Assembly (NCBI GenBank): GCA_019359355.1
Contig: JAHHHM010000018.1
Span: 85,142 to 149,141 of the forward strand
Length of the DNA stretch: 64,000 nt
From: Microcoleus vaginatus WJT46-NPBG5
GTDB lineage: Bacteria; Cyanobacteriota; Cyanobacteriia; Cyanobacteriales; Oscillatoriaceae
Direction of reading: 5' to 3'
The position numbers were made by a program, and so were the translations under genes. Under the pieces are notes generated by a model that did no database searches, was not told the origin of the DNA, and saw nothing but the letters and a program-made list of their open reading frames with translations. Position 1 is the stretch's first letter; each line of letters begins with the position of its first letter. Shown in pieces: positions 42,272-51,840 of the stretch.

Positions 42272-44098
42272 TTAAAATCCCTCCTTAAACGGTTCCATAA
42301 ACGTTAGTACCTGACCATCTGGTTTGAGAACAACCCGAATTCTAGGGGCTTGCTCTCCCCCCACCGGTGAAACAAAAGGTTCATTCTGCAACGGCATCCC
42401 GGTGCGATCTAAAAATCTTCCTGCCGTCAGTCCGCGAGGCGTAATCTGCTGAATTGACCCATCTGCATTCAAAGATAGGGTGTACTCCAAAGGCTGTGTC
42501 AGTCCCTCTTGAGGAGTCCAGCGCTGTTGGAAATAGGTTCTCGCCTCTTCAACTTGGGGAATGATTTTAGAGGTGTCCGCTACAGTCCCCCTCGCGACCT
42601 CAGCCGGCTGCGCGGCTGCAGAAGCTTCCGGTTCGCTAGCCCCGCTTGCTGAGGCTTGGGGAGCGGGTGCCTCCTGAGCAAGGGGTTGATCTGGCAATGT
42701 GACGGAGGGGAGCGCAGGAGGGGGTTCTGCACCTCTAGGCGCGGGAGCAATCGCAGGGGTAGGGGCAACCGGCGGCGTGACGGGGGGCACAGATGGAGCG
42801 GGTGCCGGCTGCTGATTGGCGGTTTCCGGTGTTGGGGCGGGCGTCCTAGCGCGAAGGTCGATGTTAGGTGCCCCAGGAGTTGCCGACCTGGGGGATGGCA
42901 GGGGTGGGGCTGTGGAATTGTTTGCGCCTGGGGGAATTGCCGGTATCGACTGGGAAGGTTGGGCGGGGATCACTGGAGTTGAGGGAATTGGCTCAGCGGG
43001 AATTTCCAATTGGCTGGCAGCGTTGGGGGCAGTTTTGGGCACCGGCACCGTCGGTATAGCAGAAGAACCTGCCGGTAAGGAATTTGGAGTTGCCATCGCA
43101 CCGGGCGGCAGTGAGGGTAATTTTTGCGCCGGCAATTTTTGTTGTGCGGGAGGGGACGCGACTGGCGGTGGTGGAGGCGGCGCACTGGCGAGCTGTTGCG
43201 GCTTGCCGGTGTTCGATTCTGGTGGGGCCGCACTGCCTCGCTTCTCGACTTTCGAGGTGGCTGTTTGCACAGGGGTGGGGCTTTGCGGCTCAAGGAATTT
43301 GCCCACAGCCGCCGTCAAACCCACGGTGAGCAGCACCACGGCTGCCGTATTCACCCAAGCCGGCGGATCTTTCAGCAGGGCTAAAATTCCTGAGGCTCCT
43401 GTGCGTTTGAGGCTGGGTAAAGCCACCATTTCCGTCGTGTATTCATCAAGGGCGCTTGCCAGGTCAAAAAGTTGCAGAACGCCCAGATGAACCACCGACC
43501 CTGATTCTTCGGTGGCTAGAGAACCCAAAAATAAGTTATGGGAGAGCAAGCCTTTGGGTTGTAAATAGATGCCGGTGCCTGTACCCGGCGGTCTGTTTGT
43601 CGTTTGTACAGCGTTTGCCGGTGGCACTAATGCCGGTTTCCACGACGGGTTTGGACTATCCACCCGATTTAGATCCGCTTGAGGGCGAGCAGCCGGGGCA
43701 GCAGCCGGGTGAAAGGTGAAGTTCGTTTCCCCGAAGCTCCGGCGATTCTCTAGGTCGGGCCGGTCGCCTCGAACTGTATCTGGAATTTCTTCGGCTCTAC
43801 GCAATTCAGAATCAACTTCAGACTGACTCCATTTTGTCAAGCCTAGTGACTCTATTTGGGCAGGGGACTGGTGGAGCAAGTCCTGCACATAAGTGGTCAC
43901 TGCATCACAGAGGGCTTCGAGTTGGGTGCGATCTCCCCAAACGGTCACCCGCTGTTCTTCTGGCAGCTGGGGCGCATCAAAGCTTAGCTCAAACCGCAAA
44001 TCTTTTAGTACAGGCCGGCCAGCCCAGCGGGACAAGGGCGAACCATTCGCCATAATGACCAGCGTGCAAGTAGGGGGCGTGTATCGTTGCAAAACCAT
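42272..44098 (-). CDS. DUF4335-domain protein with Pro-rich region
   Basis: A 608-residue cyanobacterial protein. The N-terminal DUF4335 region begins MVLQRYTPPTCTLVIMANGS and includes RVTVWGDRTQLEALCDAV. One predicted membrane segment lies near 255-275 (VNTAAVVLLTVGLTAAVGKF). It is followed by a very long Pro/Ala/Ser-rich linker (about 280-500) and a folded C-terminal domain (about 510-608, YFQQRWTPQEGLTQPLEYTL). It is downstream of the DUF3038 gene, its usual neighbour. Topology suggests a cytoplasmic N-domain and an extracytoplasmic C-domain spaced by the linker. Function unknown. Confidence 0.85.
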   Translation of the reverse strand: MVLQRYTPPTCTLVIMANGSPLSRWAGRPVLKDLRFELSFDAPQLPEEQRVTVWGDRTQLEALCDAVTTYVQDLLHQSPAQIESLGLTKWSQSEVDSELRRAEEIPDTVRGDRPDLENRRSFGETNFTFHPAAAPAARPQADLNRVDSPNPSWKPALVPPANAVQTTNRPPGTGTGIYLQPKGLLSHNLFLGSLATEESGSVVHLGVLQLFDLASALDEYTTEMVALPSLKRTGASGILALLKDPPAWVNTAAVVLLTVGLTAAVGKFLEPQSPTPVQTATSKVEKRGSAAPPESNTGKPQQLASAPPPPPPVASPPAQQKLPAQKLPSLPPGAMATPNSLPAGSSAIPTVPVPKTAPNAASQLEIPAEPIPSTPVIPAQPSQSIPAIPPGANNSTAPPLPSPRSATPGAPNIDLRARTPAPTPETANQQPAPAPSVPPVTPPVAPTPAIAPAPRGAEPPPALPSVTLPDQPLAQEAPAPQASASGASEPEASAAAQPAEVARGTVADTSKIIPQVEEARTYFQQRWTPQEGLTQPLEYTLSLNADGSIQQITPRGLTAGRFLDRTGMPLQNEPFVSPVGGEQAPRIRVVLKPDGQVLTFMEPFKEGF

Positions 44099-44106
44099 TT
44101 TGTTCT

Positions 44107-44216
44107 TTGTCAGGTGTCAGTTGTCAGTTGTGTGCTTGTCCTTTGTCCGATGTCCTTTGTGCTTAACCCCTAACCCCTCGCCCTTAGCCTTTGTTCGTTG
44201 TCAGATCCGAGCTAGT
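44107..44216. repeat. Short tandem TCAGTTG/TCCTTTG-type repeats
   Basis: The 156-bp spacer between the DUF3038 and DUF4335 genes contains CAGTTGTCAGTTG and repeated TTGTCC/CCTTTGT units, plus TAACCCCTAACCCCT. Such heptamer arrays are common intergenic repeats in filamentous cyanobacteria. They may affect mRNA stability between the two genes. Confidence 0.5.
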
Positions 44217-44254
44217 TTGTAGTAGGTAAACGGTGAACTGCGAACGTTGAAGCC

Positions 44255-44842
44255 TTAGCGGCTTCGGTCGAGAAGGGCTAACCAAAGACGTCGGGAACCA
44301 CCCGGCCCGCTGTAGAACAATAGGTCAATCAAAAGTTTTAAGGCTAGGTGAGTCAGAGTATCTGGCGATACACTTTCTCCGTCTTCCATGCGCTCTTGAT
44401 AGGTATTGCAGAACGTATCAAGATAGTCGCCAATTAAAGCCGCTTGGTGGGGTTGGCGATTTTGTTCGGCAAGCTGTTCGAGGAGTCCCACAGCACGGCG
44501 AATTAATTCTTGATTTTGTTTAGCGAGATAGCAACTAATTAAAACCAGTGCTCGCGCTTCTTCCACATCCAGCTTTTTGCGTCCTCCTTGTCCCTTCCGC
44601 AGGGGAGAGGACTGGCGCAGCCGCCACAAGGCCACTCGATCTGCTACCATCGATTCGATTTTTAAATCCACCGCTGCCCGAAGCATGGCTTCGGAACCGA
44701 TGCCGGCTAAGGCTTCTAGGGCCAAGAGGATTAAATCTAGCTGGGCTTTGATGTTGTCGAGTTGCGCCGGTTGTGGCGCATCAGTGACTGTAAATTCCTC
44801 CCACTTGGGCACGGATGCGGGTGTCTTCACTGATGGATGCAT
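44255..44842 (-). CDS. DUF3038-domain protein
   Basis: A 195-residue, largely helical protein of the cyanobacterial DUF3038 family, with QLDNIKAQLDLILLALEALAG, ALWRLRQSSPLRKG and TLTHLALKLLIDLLFYSGPGG. It is upstream of and co-oriented with the DUF4335 gene, a recurrent gene pair in cyanobacteria, suggesting a shared function. MutS2 lies 90 bp upstream in the same orientation. No reaction is assigned. Confidence 0.85.
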   Translation of the reverse strand: MHPSVKTPASVPKWEEFTVTDAPQPAQLDNIKAQLDLILLALEALAGIGSEAMLRAAVDLKIESMVADRVALWRLRQSSPLRKGQGGRKKLDVEEARALVLISCYLAKQNQELIRRAVGLLEQLAEQNRQPHQAALIGDYLDTFCNTYQERMEDGESVSPDTLTHLALKLLIDLLFYSGPGGSRRLWLALLDRSR

Positions 44843-44932
44843 AGCTTAAAAATAGGGCAGAGGAGCAGAATGCTGAGCGAGAACGCAGAGGAGCGCTTTT
44901 GGGAAGTGAGCAATTTTACTTATCCCCCTTTG

Positions 44933-47338
44933 CTAGGTAAGGTAAGCAACGGTTACACCGGCACCTCCCTCTTGTGCGGCAGCTAACTCATATCGGCTGA
45001 CTTGAGGGTGCTGCTGCAAGAATTCATGGACGCCTTGACGCAGCTTGCCAGTTCCCTTGCCGTGGATAATCCACAGCGCACCGCTCGTGGTTGAGGCGGT
45101 GGCGATGGCACGTTCTAATTCTATTTCTGCATCGCCAACTCGGCTACCTCTTATATCAACTGTATTTTGTGATGTCCGGACAGTCGGTGGTGGCGGCGGT
45201 GCCGGTGCGGGTGCCGGTGCCGGCTTTTGTTTCACCGGCACCTCGGCTTTTTGGCCATCAAGTGATTCAATATCTGTCAGAGATACGGTCATCTTCATCA
45301 ACCCAAACCGGACGCTCAATTCCCCATCTCCATCAGGGGCGCTGAGCACTTCAGCCGTTTGGCCCAAGCGGGGAATCCGGACGCGATCACCGACTTTAGG
45401 CTGAAATCCGGGTTTCGGTTTGGCCGGCGGTGCTTTACGCGACGGCAGGCGAACCTCGGCAATTTCCTTTAAGTTTTCTATGGCTTGCTGGGCGTCTTGA
45501 CCGGTGGCCGGCCCTTGCTGCAAACGACGGATTACCCGCGCAATTTCCGATTTTGCGGTATTAATTTCATCTTGAACGGCTTTTTCCTGGGAAAGCTTCA
45601 ACTGCTGCTCTCGTTCTTGCAATTGCGCTGCTTTTTGCGATAATTCGCGGTGTAGACGCTCAGCTTGTTTGACTAAATCGGCGGCCTCTTGAGCACGGGT
45701 TTCTTGGCTGCGGCGCTGCGCCTCCAAGCCGGCAATCACTTGGTTGATTTCTTCCCCCGATCCAACGCCTACCCGATCTGACGCCCGATCTGCAATTTCT
45801 GCCTTTAATCCCAGCCGACGGGCAATTGTCAAGGCGTTGGAACGTCCGGGAATTCCCCACAACAGGCGGTAGGTGGGCGAGAGGCTGACATCATCAAATT
45901 CCACCGAGGCGTTTTCAAATCGCTCGTCTTGATATTTCAGCGCTTTTAGTTCGCCAAAGTGGGTGGTGGCAATGGTTAAACCGGCCTGTTCCGCTAGATA
46001 TTGCAGCAAGGCGATGGCGAGGGCGCTGCCTTCTGTGGGATCGGTGCCGGCACCGACTTCATCCAGCAGTACCAGGGTTTCCTCGCTCAAGGCTTCCAAA
46101 ATGCGGCTGATGCGGCGAATATGGCCAGAGAAGGTAGATAAACTTTGCTCTAAAGATTGTTCATCCCCAATATCGGCTAAAATTTGGTCGAACCACGGCA
46201 GTTCCACCGGCTCACGGGCAGGGATAAATAAGCCGGCTTTGGCCATTAGGGCGGCCAATCCTAATGTTTTGAGAGTAACCGTTTTCCCGCCGGTATTCGG
46301 GCCGGTGATCGCTACCACCCGAATTTTGGGCTGGATATGCAAGTCGATTGGCACCACCGGCGCACCTTGTTCGTGTTGCTGTTGCCACACTAACAGGGGA
46401 TGGCGCAACTGCCGCAAGGTAATAATTTCTGCTTTGCCGCCGGCTTCTTCTGTCCTGCTGATGAATCGCGGCGGATTCGCTTCTAACCACAGGCTATAAC
46501 GGGCGCGGGCGGTGGCTAAGTCTAAGGTTGTGGCGATTGCCAACAAGCGTTCTAAGTCGGGTTTAACCGCTGCAACTTGCTCGCTGAGAACGCGACGGAT
46601 AGCCTCTTCTTCGGCTTGTTCTTGCCGCACCAACTGCCGCATCTGGTTGTTTAAATCAACGATGGCATGAGGTTCAATGTAGAGGGTTGCCCCGCTCATG
46701 GAAACATCATGAACGATGCCCCGAATTGCGTCTTTTTGAGGGGCTTTAACGGGGATGACAAAGCGATCTCCCCGCTGGGCGATGATTTGTTCTTGAACTG
46801 CGCCGGCTTGCCGCTGTAAAATGCTTTGTAAAACTTGATAAATTCGATCTCTGACCTGCCGCATTTTTGCCCGAATTTCACCGAGTTTCGGGCTGGCTCG
46901 GTCGGCTACCTTACCGCGTTCGTCGATGCAACGATGAATTTCTTGCTCGATTTCTGGATAAGTTCGCAAATCGGCAACCAGTGCGTTCAACACCGGCACG
47001 TCTGGTTGGTTGTCGATGATGCGTCGCAAGCGTCTGACGCCGGCTAAGGTGGTGGCAATCTCTAACAGTTCTTCTCCAAAGAGGACACCTTGCCGCTCTG
47101 AACGCTCTAGCGCTTCTCCGATATCATAAATTCCTTCAAAAGTCAAGCCTGAAGTGAGGCGACTTTCCAATTGATAAACTTCGCGGGTTTGCGCGAGCAG
47201 TTGTTGCGTCTCATCCAGAGTATCCGGGATTAGGATTTTTTGTGCAGCTATCGCACCCAATTTTGTGGCCGCAAAGGTGGCCAAATGCTGGCACAAGCGC
47301 GGCCATTCTAAAAGTTCTAGAGTCTCAGATTGAATCAA
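44933..47338 (-). CDS. mutS2: Endonuclease MutS2
   Basis: An 801-residue MutS2. The ATPase core has Walker A GPNTGGKTVTLKTLG, Walker B ETLVLLDEVGAGTDPTEGSA and the ABC-type signature region around STFSGHIRRI. A coiled coil (about 510-620, Gln/Glu-rich) and an SH3-like KOW region (DRVRIPRLGQTAEVLSAPDG) precede the C-terminal Smr nuclease domain (VDIRGSRVGDAEIEL and IIHGKGTGKLRQGV). MutS2 suppresses recombination between diverged sequences and rescues collided ribosomes in some bacteria. Domain order is complete. Confidence 0.96.
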   Translation of the reverse strand: MIQSETLELLEWPRLCQHLATFAATKLGAIAAQKILIPDTLDETQQLLAQTREVYQLESRLTSGLTFEGIYDIGEALERSERQGVLFGEELLEIATTLAGVRRLRRIIDNQPDVPVLNALVADLRTYPEIEQEIHRCIDERGKVADRASPKLGEIRAKMRQVRDRIYQVLQSILQRQAGAVQEQIIAQRGDRFVIPVKAPQKDAIRGIVHDVSMSGATLYIEPHAIVDLNNQMRQLVRQEQAEEEAIRRVLSEQVAAVKPDLERLLAIATTLDLATARARYSLWLEANPPRFISRTEEAGGKAEIITLRQLRHPLLVWQQQHEQGAPVVPIDLHIQPKIRVVAITGPNTGGKTVTLKTLGLAALMAKAGLFIPAREPVELPWFDQILADIGDEQSLEQSLSTFSGHIRRISRILEALSEETLVLLDEVGAGTDPTEGSALAIALLQYLAEQAGLTIATTHFGELKALKYQDERFENASVEFDDVSLSPTYRLLWGIPGRSNALTIARRLGLKAEIADRASDRVGVGSGEEINQVIAGLEAQRRSQETRAQEAADLVKQAERLHRELSQKAAQLQEREQQLKLSQEKAVQDEINTAKSEIARVIRRLQQGPATGQDAQQAIENLKEIAEVRLPSRKAPPAKPKPGFQPKVGDRVRIPRLGQTAEVLSAPDGDGELSVRFGLMKMTVSLTDIESLDGQKAEVPVKQKPAPAPAPAPPPPPTVRTSQNTVDIRGSRVGDAEIELERAIATASTTSGALWIIHGKGTGKLRQGVHEFLQQHPQVSRYELAAAQEGGAGVTVAYLT

Positions 47339-47665
47339 AGCTGGAAAGCCGGATCTGCGGGATAAGGTATCTATTGAGTCATTTTAAGCGCTAGATCTGA
47401 TATTCGTAAGGCTCCAATGGGTGTAAAAGCCGGAATTTCTTCCGCCCAGCAGATGCTAGGGCAAGAAGTTAAACTCTCATGGATGTGGAAACCTAATACA
47501 TGACGTGAGAATATCTCGCTTTTGCTTATTCGGGGCATAGCATTCGGCGCAATCAGTTATCGCTCAACACTATTGCTCACCTCAATGCTATGCCTGTGCA
47601 AAAATGGGATACGCCTCAGTGCGTTTCTGCATAGAGATTTACCCCAACGGGTTCGGCTGTTTCAT
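47339..47665. other. Intergenic region upstream of mutS2
   Basis: No gene or named element recognised. A 76-codon frame at 47522-47752 overlaps the VOC gene antisense and has no family features. Confidence 0.35.
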
Positions 47666-48040
47666 TTAACGCTGAACAGTGCTACTGGCGACAGGTGCCG
47701 GTTCGTAGAGGTACTCAAACCAATTGCCATCGAGATCGCGTCCATAGAATGAGGCTGTGCCATCCCGGTGATCGTGAATGGGACGCACATCAACCCCTGC
47801 TGCCTTCATTTGTTCGTAGGCAACTTCGATCTCGCTGCGTTCGTTGAAGATAAATCCGAAATGCTGTCCTGCGTGCTTATAGCTTGGCCCTAACAAGGCT
47901 AAACCATCTTCACCGGCTTTGAGGTAAGCCCAGTCTGCATCCTTCCAAACGACATCCATGCCTAAGTTTTGGTAAAACTCAGCAGCTTTGTTAATGTCCT
48001 GGACACAGATCGCAACGTGGCCTATTCGTTTCAATTTCAT
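47666..48040 (-). CDS. VOC (glyoxalase/dioxygenase) superfamily protein
   Basis: A 124-residue single-module VOC protein made of two beta-alpha-beta-beta-beta repeats. Likely metal ligands are His8 in IGHVAICVQD, His in GQHFGFIF and Glu in NWFEYLYEP. The composition fits lactoylglutathione-lyase-like proteins, but this superfamily also contains epimerases, dioxygenases and fosfomycin-resistance enzymes. The activity is therefore open. Confidence 0.85.
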   Translation of the reverse strand: MKLKRIGHVAICVQDINKAAEFYQNLGMDVVWKDADWAYLKAGEDGLALLGPSYKHAGQHFGFIFNERSEIEVAYEQMKAAGVDVRPIHDHRDGTASFYGRDLDGNWFEYLYEPAPVASSTVQR

Positions 48041-48257
48041 AACTGAAAAGTGAAAAATTTTATTGCTTTTCTACCGACTCTATTTTATTACGGCTATTTT
48101 AGATTCGGTATTTAATCTGGATTTTTCTGAAAGCCAGCAAAGATAACGTCCTACTTTAACCAACTTTAAAATCTAAAGTTGGGGATTGAGGCGCATGCAC
48201 TTATCTAAAATCTCACCCTTAGAATTGAGATAGCTGCTCATCCTCCTTTAGGTATTT

Positions 48258-49616
48258 ATGCTATTTAACGATGAAGGTGAGACCGCGGAAGAGTCAGTAC
48301 AGCAAGTTGAAGTAGAAGTTAAAGATGTAGGACAGATTTTTAGCGATCTTCAAGCTGGTGCAAATGTTACTAAAACTCAATCCTTAAAAGCAAACGACAA
48401 GCTTTCAAGCCGAGGTGTAATGATAACGGGTTCGGGATTTATTATTGAAAAATCTCAGTTCAACCAAGTTGAGCTAGAAGTGCAATTTGCATACTTGAAT
48501 GCTAGAGATTTTATGCAATCCAGCCGTCAGGTTAGGGCGCTCGATTTCTTCGGTATGGATGCTGAAGAAGCTCAACAACGTTATCCTAAAGCTTATCAAT
48601 TAATACTTGAAAGAGTTAAACCAGAAAGAGATGCTAGTCGTAATAGTAGTTTGCGTAAAAACTGGTGGATATTTGAACGACCGAGACCTGAGCTTCGAGC
48701 TGCACTCAAAGGGCTGAAGCAGTATATCGCAACAGTAGAGACTAGCAAGCATCGAATATTTATTTTTATCGATAAAGATGTGCTAGCTGATAATAAGCTA
48801 TTGGCCATCGCTCTTGAAGATGCCTATTTTTTAGGTACTCTCTCCAGTAAAATTCATGTAAATTGGGCTTTGGCCTGTGGCGCACAACTTGGCCCTACAC
48901 CTGTTTATGCTAAGTCAAGTTGCTTCGATCCCTTTCCATTCCCAGATCCTACATCAGCACAAAAACAAAAAATTCGGGAACTCGGAGAAAGATTAGACGC
49001 ACACCGTAAAAAAGTGCAAAGCCAATCTCCCGACGTTACGATTACTGGAATGTACAATCTGCTGGAAAAACTAAAAGCCGGCCAACCTTTCACCGATGCA
49101 GATAGAATTTACAATGATAAAGCCTTAGTTTCCACCCTCAAACAGATTCACGACGAACTCGATGCAGCCGTTTTAGATGCCTACGGATGGGAGCAAAATA
49201 TTAGTAATGAAGAGATATTAAACCGGCTCGTTGCTCTCAATGCCGAACGTGCCGTAGAAGAACGAAACGGATTAATTCGCTGGCTGCGTCCAGAATACCA
49301 AGCACCGACACAAACGAGCGCACAAATGACCCTTGCCGGCATCACCGATACTGAAGAAATTATAACCGTGCCGGTGGAGCAGAAAACCTGGCCAAAAACT
49401 CCCAAAGATCAGCTTGCCGCCATTCGCGACTTACTCCGCACCACCAGCACCGAATGGACAGCCGAACAAGTTGCGGCGCAATTCAAAGGCGCAAGCCGGC
49501 AGAAAAAAACCATCACCCAACACCTCGAAAGTTTAGAATGGTTCGGCATCTTGCTCAGTCGTAGCCAAGACGGCATCAGCCGGTGGCACTACGCAGAATT
49601 ACGGATAGCCGGTTAA
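48258..49616 (+). pseudogene. 5'-truncated Type IIG (MmeI-like) methyltransferase
   Basis: Residues 1-452 correspond to the C-terminal half of large Type IIG/MmeI-like restriction-methylation proteins: a leading segment (FSDLQAGANVTKTQSLKAND), then the target-recognition region (RALDFFGMDAEEAQQRYPKA, WWIFERPRPELRAALKGL, TVETSKHRIF, DAYFLGTLSSKIHVNWALA, FDPFPFPDP) and a C-terminal helical part ending with a winged-helix-like segment. The AdoMet motif I, the NPPY/F catalytic motif and the nuclease domain are all missing, and the in-frame sequence before the ATG carries a stop (TAG nine bases upstream). It is therefore a beheaded gene or a stand-alone specificity fragment. Its own frame is intact. 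Confidence 0.75.
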
Positions 49617-49786
49617 CCTTTCCCCCTTCACTTTATTGTTGAATTCACCGAGTCAGGGTAAACCGCAAAAAACCTTCTTCCCGTGTAGTCATGCCAAAGT
49701 GTTAAAAAAACCTTAACTCACTCAAAACCAATACCCCTACTAATTTGATAACCTTACTTAAATAGTCTTGGGAACGAGTAACGAGC

Positions 49787-50950
49787 GTGGATATTCAAAT
49801 TGGAAGGGGCAAGACAGCTCGCAGAGCTTATGGAATTGACGAAATTGCGCTAGTACCGGGACAGCGAACTCTCGATCCGAGTTTAGCCGATACTCGCTGG
49901 CGCATTGGCGGCATTGAACGAGAAATTCCCATTATTGCTAGCGCAATGGATGGGGTTGTCGATGTCCGCATGGCAGTGCGACTGTCTGAACTTGGGGCAC
50001 TGGGTGTACTTAACTTAGAAGGCATTCAAACGCGCTATACTGACCCAGAGCCGATTTTAGACCGCATCGCCTCTGTGGGAAAAGATGAGTTTGTGACCTT
50101 GATGCAGGAACTTTACGCCGAACCCATCAAGCCAGAACTCATCGAACAGCGAATTCAGGAAATTAAGCGCCAAGGCGGAATTGCAGCAGTTAGCGCTACA
50201 CCGGCAGGCGCAACCAAATACGGTTCAATTGTTGCTAAAGCCGGCGCGGATTTATTCTTTGTACAGGCAACCGTTGTCTCAACAGCTTACCTGGCTCCAG
50301 AGTCAATCACGCCCCTCGATTTAGCCCAATTCTGCCGGGATATGCCGATTCCCGTGATTTTAGGCAATTGCGTTACCTACGAAGTGACCCTGAACTTAAT
50401 GAAGGCAGGAGCAGCCGGCATTCTCGTAGGAATTGGCCCTGGTGCAGCTTGCACGTCTCGCGGTGTTCTTGGTGTGGGGATTCCTCAAGCTACGGCTGTC
50501 GCTGACTGCGCTGCCGCCCGTGATGATTATTATCAAGAAACCGGCAATTATGTGCCGGTGATTGCGGATGGCGGCTTAATCACCGGCGGCGACATCTGCA
50601 AATGTATTGCTTGCGGAGCAGACGGTGTGATGATCGGCTCACCCTTTGCCAGGGCACAAGAAGCACCAGGGCGGGGCTATCACTGGGGCATGGCAACACC
50701 GAGTCCTGTTCTGCCACGAGGTACCCGCATTCGGGTTGGCACCACCGGCACCCTTGAGCAAATCTTACGCGGGCCGGCACAGCTTGATGACGGCACCCAC
50801 AACCTCCTGGGCGCACTGCAAACAAGCATGGGAACCTTGGGAGCCAAAGACCTTAAAGAGATGCAGCAAGTTGAGGTCGTCATTGCTCCCTCACTGCTAA
50901 CTGAAGGCAAAGTTTACCAGAAAGCGCAACAACTGGGCATGGGTAAGTAG
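49787..50950 (+). CDS. guaB3: GuaB3-family IMP dehydrogenase-related protein
   Basis: A 387-residue (beta/alpha)8 protein from a GTG start at 49787. The catalytic-Cys loop GIGPGAACTSRGVLGVG, VIADGGLITGGDICKCIACGADGVMIGSPFA and the lack of the CBS pair of true IMPDH place it in the GuaB3 clade. Recent work on GuaB3 enzymes, including a cyanobacterial one, assigns GMP reductase rather than IMP dehydrogenase activity. It precedes Yfr1 and trxA, a neighbourhood conserved in several cyanobacteria. Confidence 0.92.
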   Translation: MDIQIGRGKTARRAYGIDEIALVPGQRTLDPSLADTRWRIGGIEREIPIIASAMDGVVDVRMAVRLSELGALGVLNLEGIQTRYTDPEPILDRIASVGKDEFVTLMQELYAEPIKPELIEQRIQEIKRQGGIAAVSATPAGATKYGSIVAKAGADLFFVQATVVSTAYLAPESITPLDLAQFCRDMPIPVILGNCVTYEVTLNLMKAGAAGILVGIGPGAACTSRGVLGVGIPQATAVADCAAARDDYYQETGNYVPVIADGGLITGGDICKCIACGADGVMIGSPFARAQEAPGRGYHWGMATPSPVLPRGTRIRVGTTGTLEQILRGPAQLDDGTHNLLGALQTSMGTLGAKDLKEMQQVEVVIAPSLLTEGKVYQKAQQLGMGK

Positions 50951-51029
50951 AATTACCCCTCTAGTTAAAACTTTAAATTTTTCTACAGTTCTAAAGGCAT
51001 CAATCGAATCAGTCGCTTACAATAGAAGA

Positions 51030-51100
51030 GAAGCGGAGACGCAAGTTTCCGTTCACTCCTCACACCACACTCCGCCCGGACTATGTTCGGGCGGTTCCTT
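51030..51100 (+). ncRNA. yfr1: Yfr1 small regulatory RNA
   Basis: All Yfr1 hallmarks are present between guaB3 and trxA. The 5' hairpin is CGGAGAC-GCAA-GTTTCCG (51034-51051), capped by a GNRA tetraloop. The exposed motif ACTCCTCACAC (51055-51065) is the family's conserved single-stranded sequence, which base-pairs with target mRNAs. The 3' hairpin CCGCCCG...CGGGCGG (51072-51094) is followed by TTCCTT and acts as the terminator. TACAAT (51018-51023) is a well-placed -10 box for a start near 51030. Yfr1 is a roughly 55-70 nt cyanobacterial RNA that represses outer-membrane porin-type and other targets under stress. Exact ends are estimated. Confidence 0.93.
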
Positions 51101-51198
51101 ATTAATTAGACATTCTCATGTCCCAATACAGCAGTTGTAGTGCCCTAAGAATGGTAGAATGACAATCTTAAAGACAATGTAGAGAGGGATTGTCAGGC

Positions 51199-51522
51199 AT
51201 GTCAGCAGCCGCACAAGTTACAGACGCCACGTTTAAACAAGAAGTGCTTGAGAGCGAAGTTCCCGTATTAGTCGATTTTTGGGCACCCTGGTGCGGACCT
51301 TGCCGGATGGTCGCTCCTGTTGTCGATGAAATCGCTCAACAGTACGACGGGCAGGTAAAGGTCGTCAAAGTCAATACAGATGAAAATCCCAATGTAGCCA
51401 GCCAATATGGAATCCGCAGCATTCCCACGCTGATGATTTTTAAGGGTGGTCAGCGGGTTGATATGGTAGTGGGTGCAGTTCCTAAGACCACACTGGCAAA
51501 TACGCTAGAAAAGTATCTCTAA
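51199..51522 (+). CDS. trxA: Thioredoxin (m-type)
   Basis: A 107-residue thioredoxin with the WCGPC active site in [16 protein letters not shown], the cis-Pro segment [11 protein letters not shown] and the usual helix end. I use the ATG at 51199, not a TTG three codons earlier. It reduces target disulfides with electrons from ferredoxin- or NADPH-thioredoxin reductase. Yfr1 lies immediately upstream and a terminator follows at 51657-51686. Confidence 0.97.
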   Translation: MSAAAQVTDATFKQEVLESEVPVLVDFWAPWCGPCRMVAPVVDEIAQQYDGQVKVVKVNTDENPNVASQYGIRSIPTLMIFKGGQRVDMVVGAVPKTTLANTLEKYL

Positions 51523-51840
51523 GCGCAGTCTGCCACAACTCAACAAGCTACAACGCTTTTTGGGAGTCTTTGCTGGCCGACTGGTGGCTACCCCTTGTGT
51601 TAGTTACTGAGTTCGGTCAGAAACAACGGGCTTTTGCGATCTAAACATTCTAAATCAACCCGCTCTGGCTTAAGCTGGGGCGGGTTTGTTCTTTTCAAGT
51701 TGCCAACACTTCCGCAAAATCGGGAGCCTGCCGGCAAATTGCTCAGATCAGGGGCTGCTTCAGCGCTAAAAGTCCTGAAAATAAGGCGATCCCAGCCCAA
51801 GTCTGGGTAGAATAAAGGTACTGCCAGGACACAAGCATTC
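51523..51840. other. Intergenic region with trxA terminator
   Basis: It contains a terminator-like hairpin (51657-51695) and the upstream region of the LOG gene. No additional gene is recognised. Confidence 0.5.
51657..51695 (+). terminator. Intrinsic terminator downstream of trxA
   Basis: AACCCGC (51657-51663) pairs with GCGGGTT (51680-51686), with an inner stem-like CTGGC/GCTGG, followed by TGTTCTTTT. The distance of about 135 bp from the trxA stop is long but nothing else intervenes. Confidence 0.75.

Noticed and set aside
42816..43490. 224-codon plus-strand frame opposite the DUF4335 gene
   Set aside because: It is the Gly/Ala-rich antisense shadow of a Pro/Ala-rich linker.
44107..44216. 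CRISPR-like interpretation of short repeats near DUF3038
   Set aside because: Units are 7-8 bp, degenerate and without spacers of uniform length.
45963..46499. 178-codon plus-strand frame opposite mutS2
   Set aside because: Antisense shadow of a clear MutS2 ATPase domain.
47522..47752. 76-codon plus-strand frame
   Set aside because: Overlaps the VOC gene antisense and lacks a domain or start signal.
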